Positions 33,151 through 45,692 of a stretch of 64,000 bases of DNA are shown here, in pieces. The position numbers and the translations under genes were made by a program. This DNA is from Linum tenue (Eukaryota; Streptophyta; Magnoliopsida; Malpighiales; Linaceae): positions 32,377,168-32,441,167 of the forward strand of contig CAMGYJ010000006.1 of NCBI GenBank assembly GCA_946122785.1, written 5' to 3'. The notes beneath the pieces are model-generated. The model did not search any database, was not told the origin of the DNA, and worked only from the letters and a program-made list of their open reading frames with translations. Within the stretch, counting starts at the first letter, position 1. Each line of letters opens with the position of its first letter.

Positions 33151-33963
33151 AAGTAGTTGGAAGGTTGCTAGAGATGAGATGGTTGTCTAGGATAGAATCC
33201 TTCTAGTAGAAGGCTAGATAGTTTATTGAATTCTTTGGTCATTCCAGTGAAGAGGTTACTTATGTGGGGAATCGTTGCACTGGTCATGCCTCGCGATTCC
33301 CCTCCTACCCAAGTCAACAGACACATTGTCACCTCAGCTGATATTCTGGACGAGCGGTATCATCTACCTTCTATAAATGGGTTCCACCCATCTACACACT
33401 AGATGGGCTCCTAATTGACAAAGATGGTCACCTCATCCACCAGGTCGCATTCCACAAGGTCTTCTAATAATGACTACTCATAACCAATCACTTATGCTCA
33501 AACAAAGACAACAAAAGTAATCAATGGGTTGAGGTCCCTTATGTTTAGTGGTTTTTGACATATAACATAAAGTAAAGCATACAATAAATAACAAGATAAG
33601 TAAATGATACACAGTTGAAAAGGAAGCTCATCCTAGCATGCATTTCAAACTTAATAATGGCATGCAACAATGCAACTTCTCTTATGTAATCTTATTCCTT
33701 CCAATAAAGTATTCCTAATCAAGCTTTTGCCATATGCAAAACGAATTGCACCAAGCTAATGCGTGATTTCGCTTTATGCCATTAACTAATACATCAAACT
33801 ACGAATTGCACCAAGCAAATGCGTGCTTTCGCTTTATGGCAAAAAATAACAATTTTTAGTTACAACCGCTAGATCAAATTATATAATCAATTTAGATATA
33901 TGATGCTTTTGTATGAGCACTTAAAAATTAGTTTTTTTTTCCAACAATGAAGGTAATGTTTAT
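33151..33963. other. AT-rich spacer, unassigned
   Basis: No gene. Contains two copies of aatgcgtg.tttcgctttatg (about 33765 and 33818), also found near 8252. Confidence 0.4.
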
Positions 33964-34713
33964 AGGTGTCAAAATACGACCCGACCCGCAACCAGAGTCA
34001 ACTATAACTCGATTGGCCCGCAACTCGATTAAACTTAACCCGATTAGTTCGACTAACATGTAACACAACTAACCAGAACCCAATTGGCTCGATGAACTAT
34101 GAAATTAGGTTCATATGTTATTTCAATTAATTGTTCAATATTGTTAGAAATATATTAATGTACAATTATTGAATATTCTCTAGTAGTTTTGCAACATGTT
34201 TCATTAATAATCAAATTATTGACACTCCAAACTTTAATTTATGTTATTAGTATGCTAATGTTAGGATATTTTGAATCCAAAATAATTTATGAATAAAATC
34301 AATTATGACCTACTTTTCACATTGTTTTCCAAAGTTTGAAAATAAGTTTTTTACTCTTTGTAGACCAAAAATTTGTTAGCTTCCTCCCACTTTTCTTATA
34401 ATATATCATGCATAGTTATATTTTTACTCTTCATTATGCACACGCAGTTGTCATTTTTTACTAGTAGTTTTTTAACCTAATGATAGAAACCGATCCTCCT
34501 AGGGTTTCTATTGTTGTTATTATAATTAATATTAGGATTACTATTAATATGATTAGTAGTCTTTTAGTCATATTAGGTTAATTGTTAGGTCTTTCAGTTC
34601 TATTTCTATTTCTATATATATGTACATTGTTATTCGTTTAAGAATAAATCAAGAATAATATTAGGAAAACTCTTCCAACACTAATCTCTCTCTATCAATG
34701 TCGTCTATCTCTT

Positions 34714-36375
34714 TTTTTTTTTTTGGTTGAAAGACAGACGCGAAGCGTCTAAATCACATTAGTGGTAAAACGTTCATGGGAAGTTCCCATTACATCGTGG
34801 CGAAGCCATTGGACGAGGTCCAAATCACACACATTGAAAGGATGTGTGCCAAAATCAAAGTCAAGTGCCTTGTTAGCCAAGTAATCGACGGAAAAATTAG
34901 CTTCCCTATACACATGAGAAACCTTAACCTCCCAATCAAGGTTCAAAAAATAACTAAACTGTTTAGCCAAGCTTCCATGTTGATGGTCGTCGTTATGGCG
35001 TTGATTGATGATCTCAAGAGCAGTCGAAGAATCCAGGTTAAGCTGAATCCTCCTGTACCCTCTCTGCCACGCGATCTTGAGTCCTTCCAACGCACCTTTA
35101 AGTTCGGCAGCAGTGATGGAACACGAGTCAAGGTTGTAGACAAAAGCACCCTTGCATTGGCCCAAGTTGTTTCTGAACAATCCTCCAGCAGCAGCTTTCC
35201 CAGTAGAAGTGATCACAGAGCCGTCAGTTTGCAGCTGGATCCATCCTTCATGAGGGGGAACCCAGCAGATCAATCTTTTGCAGCCTGCAGTCCTAATGAT
35301 ATTGGATGTCTTCTGCACGTTCTGGTGTGCCTGTTCCATAATGTGGAACCAGACTTTAATCCTGGCAATCAAACCATTCTTGCAGAATGCACGCCCCTCC
35401 ACAGCTTCTTCATTCCTTTGTTTCCACAGGTGCCAGATGATGATGCCAAAGTCAGTAGCACTCTCTTCCTGAGCAAGGTTGATTAGCAGCTATTCTCTCA
35501 GCGGGAGGTTCATGCTGTTAGCGGAGACTTTGCAGGGAAATGATTCCCAAACCTCCCTAGCTTTCCTGCAGTCCCTCAAAATGTGTTCTATGGATTCTTC
35601 TTTATCCTTGCAAAAGCTACAAAAGCTGTTAGTGGTGAGATTTATTCTGCTTCTTTCCTTGTTGGTCATCAGTCTGTCGTGCATGACAAGCCAGATAAAA
35701 TGCTTGATTCTGCTAGGACCCTTTTGTTTCCAAAGTGCTTTCCAGCCTCTTTCTGGTTCTCCCTCCTCCTCCTCCTCCTCAGAGCAAGGTTGTAAGCTGA
35801 CTTCAAGCTGAACCGACCATCAAACTCCAGTCCCCAAATGTTTGTGTCTTCTCCTAGGTTTGGATTAGGGGCCTCCACACCTGCAATCAAAGAAAGGATG
35901 CAATCAGGGAGGACAGTTCTAAGCTTCCCCCAGCCCCACTCACCTTCCTCAGTGACCAGGTTGGCAACAACAGAGTCTTTCTCCTCTTCAGGAACATCAT
36001 CAAGAGCAAAGTCCTCAAGGATGATGTCATTGTCAATCCATGCTTGGGTCCAGAACTTGGTAGCTTGGCCATCACGGATGCTCCAGCAGGTGGCATGTTT
36101 CATCAGATTCATTCCTTTGACCATGGCCTTCCACATATTAGAATGGTTGCTCTTCTTCATTGAAAGAATATCACCATTCTTCATCTTGAAATACTTCCCC
36201 TGCAGCACTTGAACCCACAGATCATCCTCCTTATTAAGCATGTTCCAGCCAAGCTTAATCATGTAAGCCATATTCATTTGTCTAGCAGATTTCAAACACA
36301 GACCACCTAGGTTTACAAATGTTTTTCCAAGAAACAAGATGAGCCTTCCTTTTTCCCTCCCCATAACCCCACACA
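34714..36375 (-). mobile_element. 5'-truncated LINE with perfect 17-bp target duplication
   Basis: Minus-strand L1-type 3' end. Order: linker after reverse transcriptase (LGWNMLNKEDDLWVQVLQGKYF, in 35669-36376), zinc-binding RVT domain (CSFCKDKEESIEHILRDC, 35490-35684), RNase H (TDGSVITSTGKAAAGG and HVYREANFSVDYLANKAL, 34749-35402). A poly(T) run at 34711-34725 is the poly(A) tail. aatgtcgtctatctctt flanks both ends (34697-34713 and 36376-36392). A shift at the ctcctcctcctc run near 35765 breaks the frame, and another break lies near 35490-35400. Confidence 0.93.
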
Positions 36376-36949
36376 AATGTCGTCTATCTCTTCTTCAAAG
36401 GCCTCGACCAATTCTTTCTATTCTTGGCCAATTTCTCAATCTCGATCTTTTAATCCCTAAATCTCCAATTCTCTTCAATAGTCCCTAAAATCCCAATATC
36501 AATCTCGATTCTGGACCCGATATAAAACAAGTTTCTATCACCTAACAACTTAACATTTTCTATTTAAAACATAAAATACACAAGGTTAATTTTAACATAT
36601 TTTTAATGGTTAATTAAATCTTTTTTCACTTTGTTAGAGACTTAGAGTGAAATTTACAAAAGAAAATTCACTTACAATTTACCTTTATTATAAAACTACA
36701 CAAATGAATTATATATTTCTAGGTTTAAGGTTAATTTTTTTTTACAATACAACATAAGTAACTTGATGGGTTGACCCGAATAACCCGCAACCCGACCGAT
36801 TGTAACCTGAACTATTCGTAACCTGATTAACCCTAACCCGCTTTCCCCGTAACCAGATTAACTCGTAACCCGTTTGGCTCTTAACCTGATTAACCCATAA
36901 TCTGCTTGACCCGCAACCCATTTCACTCGCGACTTGCTTGACCCGTGAC

Positions 36950-37405
36950 CAAGGTTGTCAACCTACGGGTCGACCCAATTTGATCCTGACCCGGTGAGAA
37001 AAACGGGCCACACGCACCCGCCGGGTCGACCGTTGCAAGATACCGGGTTGGAGGTCAAATTGTATCATTTTTTTTCGTTGGTTTGCGAAATGCGCCTATT
37101 TTCCTATTTTGCTGTCTGCCTAACTCAATCTTTGGAATCCTAAGTTGAATATTTGAATATTGATGTTATATAAGTGTGTTGAATTTTCACTATATGTTGG
37201 ATCTAAGTACGACTTGCTATTTTGGTGTAATATTATAAGTTATAACTCATATGTTATATGAGATTTGATATAATTTATTAGGATAAGTACAATATAATAA
37301 CTCTTTTCATATTTCCGGGATAAGCGGGGCTAAACCGAGTGACCCATTAACCCTTAACCCACAAGCTCGATCGGGTTCGGGTCTACCCGCGGATTGACAA
37401 CCTTG
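36950..37405. mobile_element. MITE with caaggttgtcaa ends
   Basis: Left caaggttgtcaacc and right ttgacaaccttg are inverted. Flanks acccgtgac (36941-36949) and ccccgtgac (37406-37414) are a 9-bp duplication with one mismatch, or 8 bp with one extra base, so Mutator or hAT type. Confidence 0.75.
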
Positions 37406-37558
37406 CCCCGTGACCCACAATTCGATTGAACCAATCTGAACCCGCCGATTGACTTTGACACCCACTGTAGTGTTGCTGCGTTGCTGGCACATGCGCACAG
37501 CTCTAAATATATATGAATTTTAATTAAAGGGTCTAATATAAAAAAAGCAAAGAAAATT

Positions 37559-37671
37559 AGAGAGAGAGAGAGAGGCAGAGAAGAAAAAGGACAGACACGG
37601 CAAATGGCGACCTAGCTCGCCAATTCAATTACTGCTGCCACCCAACAAAACCCGGAGAGAGAGAGAGAGAG
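37559..37671. repeat. Two (GA)n microsatellites upstream of the KH gene
   Basis: About 37559-37575 and 37655-37671, each 8 to 9 dinucleotides, in the probable promoter or 5' leader of the KH gene. Confidence 0.8.
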
Positions 37672-37979
37672 GGCAGAGGAAGAAAAGCAGAAGTGTCTGC
37701 AGTCGCCTCCCCGCCATTGATATTTGATCATCATCCTCTGAGCTCCTCCCTCTCCGTTTCTCTTTTCTCTCCTCCGATTTCTTCTTCCGTTGCCAGGTGA
37801 TTCTTTCTTATCCCAACTCGGCTGCCGTTCCTGCGTCTTTGTGCTTGCCAGTTTTGCAGTATCTTTGGCTGGCCGCGCGCAAGATTCCCCTTGACCTACT
37901 CCTCCAATCTTCCTCTCCCACTCTGTTTCCATCATCTTCTTCGTCTCGTTTGATTGATTGACTGAATCGCAACATAGTC

Positions 37980-40088
37980 ATGTCTGGCTTGTACGCCCAC
38001 AATTTCTCACCATCTACTGCAACTCCACCGCCATCTGCCGCCGCCGCCGCCGCTTCACCTCATCATCATCTTCCTCATCACCACCATCACCTTCCTAATC
38101 TTGATAACATCTCCAGGTACCGTAGTAATCCGTCCTCGATTCTCTTCTTCCTCTCCTGGCTTTGTGACTTGTGTATGTATGTATGTATGTATGTATGTAT
38201 GTATGTATGTATGTATGTATGTATCTGTGATTAAGCCGGCCGCCTCTTTTATAATCAGTGTTCAGCAGCGACAGTTTTTGGCAGAGCTGTTGGAAGAGCA
38301 CGACAAGCTCGGCCCTTTCATGGAGGTCCTTCCAATCTCCACCCGCCTTCTGAATCAAGGTCCCTTTCCCTCTCGATGTTCAATTCTAGTATGCCAATCT
38401 CCGATTAAATCTTATCAGCTGCGTTATGTGACCTGTTGTGTTGCCTTGCCTGCCGCGGTCCCCCAAAGAACAAACATCCATCTCTACATCGTTTCAATTG
38501 TGATTAAGTGAACGAAATCTCTCTTTTTCTTGCTCTTATCTCATGTAAGCAGAGATATTAAGGGTTTCTGGAATTGTCCCCAGCCAGCACCAGGGGCTCA
38601 GCCTCTATGGAATGCTTCAGCAGCGCCCGTCCTTAAGCCCTCGCCTGAGTGACGAATCTTCATGGAATTCCCTGCCTCGCCAGGTAAGTCATTTGAAAAC
38701 CTCATTGATCCTGCCTTTATTAAACAATGGGTTTGTTGGTTGGTTCATTTGAGTAACCACTGGGTTGTTTCTTAAATTTGAAAAATGGTCTTGGATGTGG
38801 CAGCGATTGGGAGCAGAAGGGGTGAATATGGACTGGCAAGCTGCACCAACGAGCCCAAATTCTTATGTCGTGAAGAAGATATTACGTTTGGATATTCCGG
38901 TCGATAATTTTCCAAATGTAAGTTAGCTACCTATCTTGGATCGCTACTGCAGTACATATAATTTGGTATCTGAAATCTACCTCTACTAAATGTTGTGTTG
39001 TTTCTTCACAATCTGAGCATGCATCTAACAAGTCCGATAATTCTTGTGTTTGTGGAACTCTGAAGTTCAATTTTGTAGGTCGCCTCCTGGGGCCTAGGGG
39101 GAACTCACTAAAGCGCGTGGAAGCCACAACTGGTTGCCGTGTCTACATTAGAGGAAAGGGCTCGATAAAGGATGCTGAGAAGGTAACGAATCCTATATGT
39201 GCAATGGACTTGATATGTGTGATTGTAAAATCACCTAAATGATAAATGCTCATATAGTTGATATCCAACCTCTTGGCAACTGTACATCGCTTGGGCAACC
39301 TTTTGCAGCTCAGTTATGAGGACTAACTTTTCTTTCTATTTGAAATTTTGAAATGGATATCTAATTAACTATCATCATCTTCTATTGTTGTACTTTCGAC
39401 TTGCACCATTTTTGTAACCAAGTTTCTCTTTAGATGGCTTTGGCTTATTTTATAATGAAAGTCACTATCTTTAAAAAAGCCTCTTCGCAAGTGAGGTTGG
39501 ATATGTCAGTGTTACTTCTTCTTGCTTAAGCTGTTGTGCATTGGGTTACTTTCAACTGTTAGGTAGTTGCATTGATGTTTGCTTTGCTCTCTACTCCTGG
39601 ACATGTCAGGAGGATGCATTGAGGGGGAGACCAGGATATGAGCATTTGAGCGAGCCTCTTCACATTTTAATTGAGGCTGAATTACCAGTTAACATCGTGG
39701 ACATGCGTTTGAGACAAGCCAGGGAGATCATAGAAGAAGTGCTTAGACCTGTGGTATATGAATACTACTAATTCTTCATTCTATTTTGTTGACCCTTGTT
39801 AAATTTTGACTGGCATTACATTGGGGCCTTCATTAGCTACCCTTGTGTCATCTGCTAACTGGAGCCCCACCTGTACCTTTTGCAACTAATTATCTGTTCC
39901 ATGTGTATATACATTCATTGAATTCTGGACAGGAAGAGGCGCAGGATCTGTATAAGAGACAACAACTGAGGGAGCTAGCACTGCTCAACTCTAGTCACAG
40001 GGAAGAAAGCCCTGGACCAAGTGGTGGTAGCGTCTCTCCTTTCTCGTCAAATATTATTGGAATGAAGCGTGCTAAAATGGGTCAGTAG
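37980..40088 (+). CDS. KH domain (STAR/quaking-like) RNA-binding protein
   Basis: Seven exons (37980-38116, 38259-38359, 38553-38683, 38804-38917, 39066-39182, 39610-39753, 39933-40088), all GT-AG, join to 299 residues, the usual length of the plant quaking-like KH family (At2g38610, At5g56140 and relatives). A His/Ala/Pro-rich N-terminus precedes a STAR dimerisation helix ([20 protein letters not shown], about 49-68), then [17 protein letters not shown], the single KH domain ([33 protein letters not shown] with GxxG as GPRG near 171-174, [19 protein letters not shown]) and the family C-terminus [15 protein letters not shown]. It should bind RNA in nucleus or cytoplasm; relatives affect RNA processing and flowering. 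Intron 1 holds a (TATG)n microsatellite. The start codon is fixed by the family N-terminus MSGLY. Confidence 0.94.
38173..38224 (+). repeat. (GTAT)13 microsatellite in intron 1
   Basis: 52 bases of uninterrupted gtat repeats, 57 bp after the 5' splice site and 34 bp before exon 2. It creates false open frames of Cys-Met-Tyr-Val on one strand and His-Thr-Tyr-Ile on the other. Confidence 0.95.
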
Positions 40089-41587
40089 TGTTTGCTGTGA
40101 CCGAACTTGATCGCTATCGCCGAGATACTCGGTCATTCATCATCGAATGTTATTGCCAATTGAGCTGTCTATTCTTGTGTCTATATCATATGGTTTTGGA
40201 GGGGCGAATAATGCTTTGTTCATGCTGTGGTGTTAATGTTATTTTTGGGAAAGCTAGAGATAGGTTACAGATTACAACTGGGGAAACATAAAACATTGGC
40301 GAGGGAGTTTGTGGTTGGGAATAGGAAATAGAGGCTATAGGAATTCTTTTTTATTTCATTTGCATATACTGCTGTTGCTGTTGAGCAATTATTTGGATTG
40401 ATTTCAGTAAGTTAAAAGTGAAAAAGTTCTCTTGTTATTCTTTTGTTTGAAGGTTTGGATTAACAATTATGTTGGATTGCAGCACAATTCTTAATTGTAG
40501 GAAACCCTTGGCTCTAAAGTAGTTGTGTAAGTGGTAGATTTGGTACCAGTGCCGACAGCTATACCCGGCAGGGCAACGGAATGATTGATTCTAAATCTGG
40601 GAATTTTCTACTCTTTGGCTGCAACCATCGACATTGCCCTATGCCACACAAAGTTGTCAAACCGGTGAAGCAGGTGATATGATATGACCGATAATACAAT
40701 CTGTTTATTCTGGGTTTTAATAAAATACATGGAAAAGTGAAAAAAAACACCACACCCCTAATAAATTAATTCAGAAAAATCAATTATAAGAGTTAATTCA
40801 CAAAATAATTTAATTTATATTAGAAATTGCTAATTGATAGTAAATAATTAAGAGATAAAAATAAAATATGTAAAATAAATGTATTCATGTTTACATTAAT
40901 TTGTGTAAATATAGCATTAGTTAGATAATATATAAGGTTTATAAGTATCACAAAATTCATTGTAGCTTATTGGTATAGAATTGAAGCTATTAAACACTAG
41001 TGTCTTAATTGGCCTGTTGGCTGAAGAATTTAATTTTATCAATTATATAAGTCAATTTTTCTATATATTTAAAAACTTGTGTATCTTACTATCTTGTAGA
41101 TATTTTATGTTCTTTGCTTCATTCCTGAGTATGCAGTATGTCTACGTTGAAATTTATTAATAATTAGTAGTTAGCACATTCGCTTATGATGCTTTGATTC
41201 TCTAATCATAATTCTTGTCGTGAAGGTTTATCACACCCATTTACAATTGTATATCGAAATTTGTAAATCAAGACACTCGAATTTGTTTTTTTTTTATGGT
41301 TCACTCAAATTTGTTATCTTATGCAACAAATATCAATTTGTGATTCTCGACTTGAGTTTAGACAAACTCTCAACCAATTATTTAGAGTTCAGATTATTAT
41401 ATAAAGATACATGATTATTGAGTCACTTTTGTTTCTCCCAATTGGATCTTGAAACTCATTGTACTCCTTATGATGGTTAAATTTTCTAATATTCACTTAT
41501 TTTCGTTGTTGATGTTCATGAAGTCTCCGTATAGGGTACTATGATAAAATTAGTCTATCAAGACACTCAAATTTAGTATGTTATATA
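40089..41587. other. 3' flank of the KH gene and AT-rich spacer
   Basis: Probable 3' UTR to about 40500, then strongly AT-rich sequence. No gene or complete repeat recognised. Confidence 0.45.
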
Positions 41588-41868
41588 TAGGGGTGGAGGT
41601 TCGGTTAACGGTTACCGGTAAATCGGTCGGTTAAACCGATAATTGGCCGGTTATCCACTAATCAGTAATCAATATAATCGAAATTTGGTCGGTTTTCGGA
41701 GGTTGGACGAGATTGTTTTGGTCTTGGAGGCGGCACGGTTAACAGATAACAGAGATAACCGAAGCCTATTTTGGTCGGTTGTCGGTTGGGGGAGGCGGCC
41801 TTTCGATTAACCAATAACCGACCGATTGACTATCGGTTATAACCGAAAGTAATCGATCGCCATCCCTA
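41588..41868. mobile_element. hAT-like MITE, 281 bp, perfect 8-bp target duplication
   Basis: Begins taggggtgg, ends gccatcccta, flanked by gttatata on both sides (41580-41587 and 41869-41876). The interior is made of cggttaaccgg/ataaccga words in both orientations. Confidence 0.9.
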
Positions 41869-42646
41869 GTTATATAATATATATCAATTATTTATTTTTG
41901 AAGTTTGGACTAACCCTCAACCCATGGTCATGGTGGTTGCCTAGATATTGGCTTAGAATCTCAATCAAATACCCTCACATACACTATCAAGGGTTCTTGT
42001 CAAAACTTGTCCTTTAACGTATAATTTTACAACTTTTTAAATGTCATTTGTTAAAATTTTATTATCTTTGGTGTTTTTTCACAAAAAATTCACAACTTAT
42101 ATTAATAATTGATTAAGTGTTTGTTCACCTGCAAACCAATTCACCCGTCCAACCTGACACATCCCACCCGTATTTATTGTCAAAATTCAAGTTTAAACTT
42201 GGGTGAGGGTTTACTTTTGTACAACTCGCCTCTATTGGGTTGGGTGCGGATTTTGGGTAACGAAACCCGTAGAACCTGACCCAACTCTTGTTGAACTATG
42301 GTCACAAGTGTTCGTATCCAAAACATATTTGTGCAAAAATTAACATATTTTGTCATATTTTTCTCTTGTAGTTTCACTAGCCCAATGCATTCTCCAACTT
42401 GTAATTAGATGTAGATTTAGTATAAGTTACGATTCACATAATCTTTTTCTTGTGTACAATTTTAAAAAAACAATATATTATGAATATGTTAGCTTATAAC
42501 CACTTTAGCTTATTTCGACAAATATTTATGAAAAAAACTAGACATATGTTGAAGTAAATTGCATTTCATTAAAATTCAAAACATCATTTATGCATATTGA
42601 ACTTTTCGCCTTGATTTATTTGTTTAAAATTTCAATAAGTTATATT
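41869..42646. other. AT-rich spacer, unassigned
   Basis: No gene. 42120-42300 has short gggt/accc-rich text like decayed transposon ends. Confidence 0.4.
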
Positions 42647-43010
42647 GATAACACCTAAATTGGTGTTATTTATCCTTCATATTTAGGTTTTTTTCGTGCT
42701 AATTTGTGAGCACAATCGGAAGAATATCGTTGATTGCATTCCTATTTCGTTCCTTTTTTATCATGTTGTCATTCTATGGGGCTTTACACGATACGTGTGA
42801 ATTAGATACGGAAAAGGACACAAATGTTGAGAAATGGGCAAGAATATTGTATAGAAGCAAGGAAAGAAGTCAGAAATTACAAAGACCGCAAGGGCACAAG
42901 TTCTCGACCGAGAGGCAAGACCGCGAAGTTTCTTCAGAGATCGCGGGACAAGATCGAAGGGTTCCGTCCGCGAATCGGAGCGCTTTGACCGCGAACTTCA
43001 ATAGTTAGCA
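42647..43010 (+). repeat. 5' part of an LTR with gaccgcgaac words
   Basis: Starts tgataacacctaaattggtg and ends in a hypervariable segment (42885-43005) with gaccgc, ctcgaccgag and cgcgaac words, the plan of the other Athila-like LTRs in this window. No downstream part in this orientation. Confidence 0.45.
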
Positions 43011-44095
43011 CATTTCAGTAAGACAGTAACTACCCCATCCTAGGCCAAGTTTAACCTTAAGTGACGTTGTCATATAGTGGCAATCAAGGTCGTATTCACT
43101 CGAGTCCCTGTATACTTCCCACGTTGTTATCTAGACGATCGGTTTAAGGGTTTGTGTTGGAGGATTCAAGCGAACTAACAAGTAAAGAGAGTAAATAAGG
43201 ATAAAAGCAGGTACTTCAAGGAACTATCCCTCACCCTAGCCTAGGTCTACTATGCAATGTCTAGATAAGTAGGGTTTGTCGAATGTGGTGAGCGAGCTCT
43301 TTTCCGTGTACTTTCGTGGTTATCCAAACGCCTCCGACTACGCCTCTCCTAAACCCATATCAGTCACCTCGAGCTAGCCTATCGTATATGGGGCATTAAG
43401 AACTAGCTCATTTCAATGGGTACTACCACCGTCCACACTGAGGTTTCATCCCGAGTTTTATCTAGGAAGGCGTTCTTATGGCAGGGGTACGATCGCCTCG
43501 ACCACCATTAGATCCTATTCATTCATATAACCTAATTTGCTTGATGGCGCATACCCTTATAACCCTAAAACTCCATACCCGACGTAGAAGCTCAAGTAGG
43601 CTAGTAGAGAAGATTAGAGCGCCGTACCCAAACAAAATCAACGCTAGAGAAACAATGAAATCAACTAGATAAACACATTCATTCATTAAAACTCTAAAAT
43701 ATCCATTCAGTACATAGTAATTCTAAAACTAGGGTTTGGGGTTTAGAAACCCTAGTACCTTAGAAGCTTACTCCATAAAGGAGGGAAGAAGATACATAGA
43801 AGAATTCTACAAAAAAAAAAAATATATACATAGAAGAAATTGGGGAAGACTTGATTTTGAGGGATATGGCTCCTCTCTTCTAGCTCCTCCTCCTTCTTCA
43901 CCTCTTCTCCTTCCGTCAGCTTCTCTATCTTCTTTTTCTCTCTAACTAGAAATTTTATCTCAAAATCAACTTTCTTGAATGGGGAAGGGGGTTTTCTATT
44001 TATAGCATTCAGAGGTCGGAGAAGCGTGGTCAGGCGGTATGAAGATCGCAGTCGCGATCTTCTTTCTTGAGGTCGTGATCTGCCAACGCCGCCGT
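43011..44095 (-). repeat. LTR-like segment, minus orientation
   Basis: On the minus strand: a gcgatc/gatcgc word segment (44030-44090), a TATA box (tgctataaatag, near 44000), a leader of A/G-rich text, then a U5-like part. It ends abruptly in the protease of element D at about 44096, so one interrupted the other. Confidence 0.5.
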
Positions 44096-45560
44096 TTTGA
44101 CATTAGTGCAGCTTCCACGATCAATCACCAATGTAAGTAATTTCCTATCCTCCGTGCACCTCATATGAAATAAGTTCTCTCATTTCTCAATCTCCTCTTT
44201 GCGTTGCACACTTAGAATCCTTCTAGATACGAAAAGGCTTCAGGTGGTGCCTCCATCTCTATTGTCTCATCCACTTCAGAATTCGAGTTTGCTTTCTCTT
44301 TTTCCTTAGAATCTGAGACATACTCTCCATTCTCCAACATGACTAGAGCTCTTCTATTAGGACATTGGTTAGCCATATGTCCTCTTTCATAGCACTTGAA
44401 GCATTGAATTCCTACACTAGAGCATGTGGGTCTCTCTTTTGGTACTTCACCTTTGGTGCCGGTTTTGGTGCCTCTGGTTTTGAGATGGCTGGCTTAGGGT
44501 TTGAAGTCGAAGGCACTCATGGCCTTGGTGCACTTTTGGGAGGTGCGAACCTTCCTCCAAGGTTGCTACGTTGATCCTTCTCTACTTTGGCCGCCATTGC
44601 AACCAAATCGTATAATTCTTTAATTGGTTGAATTTCCACCACGTTCCTGATTTCTCGATTGAGGCCTTGTTGGAACCGTGCAGTGATGGCTTTATGTTCT
44701 TCCTCTAGATAATCTCCAATCATTAGCATCTCCATCTCTTTGTAGTAATCCTCTACGCTTTTTGTACCTTGTCGTAGAGATTATAAGGCTTGATGCATAT
44801 CCTTACGATGGTAGCTAGGAACAAATCTATCTCGCACGATGCCTCTCATCTCTTACCATGTTTCAATAGGGCGCTGCCTATTCCTCTTTCTCCTTGTGCA
44901 AATTTGATCCTACCATATGATAGCATACTTCGAAAACTCTAATGTTGCCATTTGAACTTTCTTCTTCTCGGAGTAGTTGTGATATTTAAAGATCATCTCC
45001 ATCTTCCTTTCCCAATCAAGATATGCTAAGGGATTGGTGGCGCCTCTAAACGATGGAATGGTGACCCTTACGTTTCTCAACTCGTCTTCAACTTCTCGTG
45101 GGTTGGCATCATCGTCATCATACTCGCCTTCCTCGTCTTGCAGTTGAGGCTAGCATCTCCTTTCTCGAGGCATCCCCAAATGGTGATGGTGCCTGATTTG
45201 CTCGACTAAGGGTTGCTGAAAACCCTCCTTTCTCCTTGTTTTTCTTTCCTCCTAGCCCATTCAATATTAGGGTTAGGGTTTGGTTCTTCTTCTCCCTAGA
45301 CCTCTCATTATTAGGGTCAGGGTTTGGCACATCTTTCGCATGAGGTTGGGGCTCTTGTAGCCTTGCTTCGAGTGCCCCCATTCTTGTCTCGATCGCCCTA
45401 GTATGCTCTGGCAATTGCGCTTCAATTCGTGTTGCATGTACCTGCAACAACTTCCTCCTTCAAGTTGCTTCATCAAGTTGTCGTCCATGCTTGCCTTCCA
45501 AGAAAACAAATTCCTCCGTCAAGAGCTCGAACAAGATTGCTTCAAAATGCTTCAAGAACC
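44096..45560 (-). pseudogene. Gag and start of protease of chromovirus-type element D
   Basis: Minus strand, 5' to 3': a coiled N-terminus (LPEHTRAIETRMGALEARLQ, about 45430-45350), capsid (WERKMEMIFKYHNYSEKKK near 45020, then EDYYKEMEMLM and FQQGLNREIRNVVEI at 44750-44640), zinc knuckle CFKCYERGHMANQCP near 44360-44405, and a retropepsin start LVIDRGSCTNV (about 44105-44140) with its catalytic Asp intact. Stops and a shift disrupt it. The protease is cut off by the neighbouring LTR segment. Capsid and knuckle fit Ty3 chromoviruses. Confidence 0.85.
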
Positions 45561-45676
45561 TTTCCTTCTTCCAAGTCCTTCAAGAACTTCACAATACTTC
45601 CAATAACTCAACCAAGAAGCTTCAAGAACACGTAAAGAACTTCAAGAAACTTCTTCTTCTCTACTGCAGTTGAACT
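45561..45676. repeat. Leader of element D with repeated cttcaagaac words
   Basis: cttcaagaac/cttcaagaa recurs about six times with 15-25 bp spacing between the primer binding site and gag. Confidence 0.7.
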
Positions 45677-45690
45677 GGGCTCTGATACTA
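45677..45690 (-). other. Primer binding site for initiator tRNA-Met, one base changed
   Basis: Minus strand tagtatcagagccc; the family form begins tggtatcagagc. The match gives the orientation of element D. Confidence 0.8.
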
Positions 45691-45692
45691 CT

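Larger units (their letters stand above)
33964..37462. mobile_element. Composite DNA transposon with ggtgtcaaa ends
   Basis: ggtgtcaaaatacgacccg at the left is mirrored by tttgacacc at the right, and both subterminal regions are rich in aacccg/cgattgg words in opposite orientation. It was enlarged by the LINE at 34714-36375 and the MITE at 36950-37405. I see no target duplication. Confidence 0.5.

Noticed and set aside
34776..35486. 236-codon plus-strand frame
   Set aside because: Antisense shadow of the LINE RNase H, whose motifs are clear on the minus strand.
38095..38511. Open frames with repeated Cys-Met-Tyr-Val or His-Thr-Tyr-Ile on the two strands
   Set aside because: Direct translation of the (GTAT)n microsatellite in KH intron 1.
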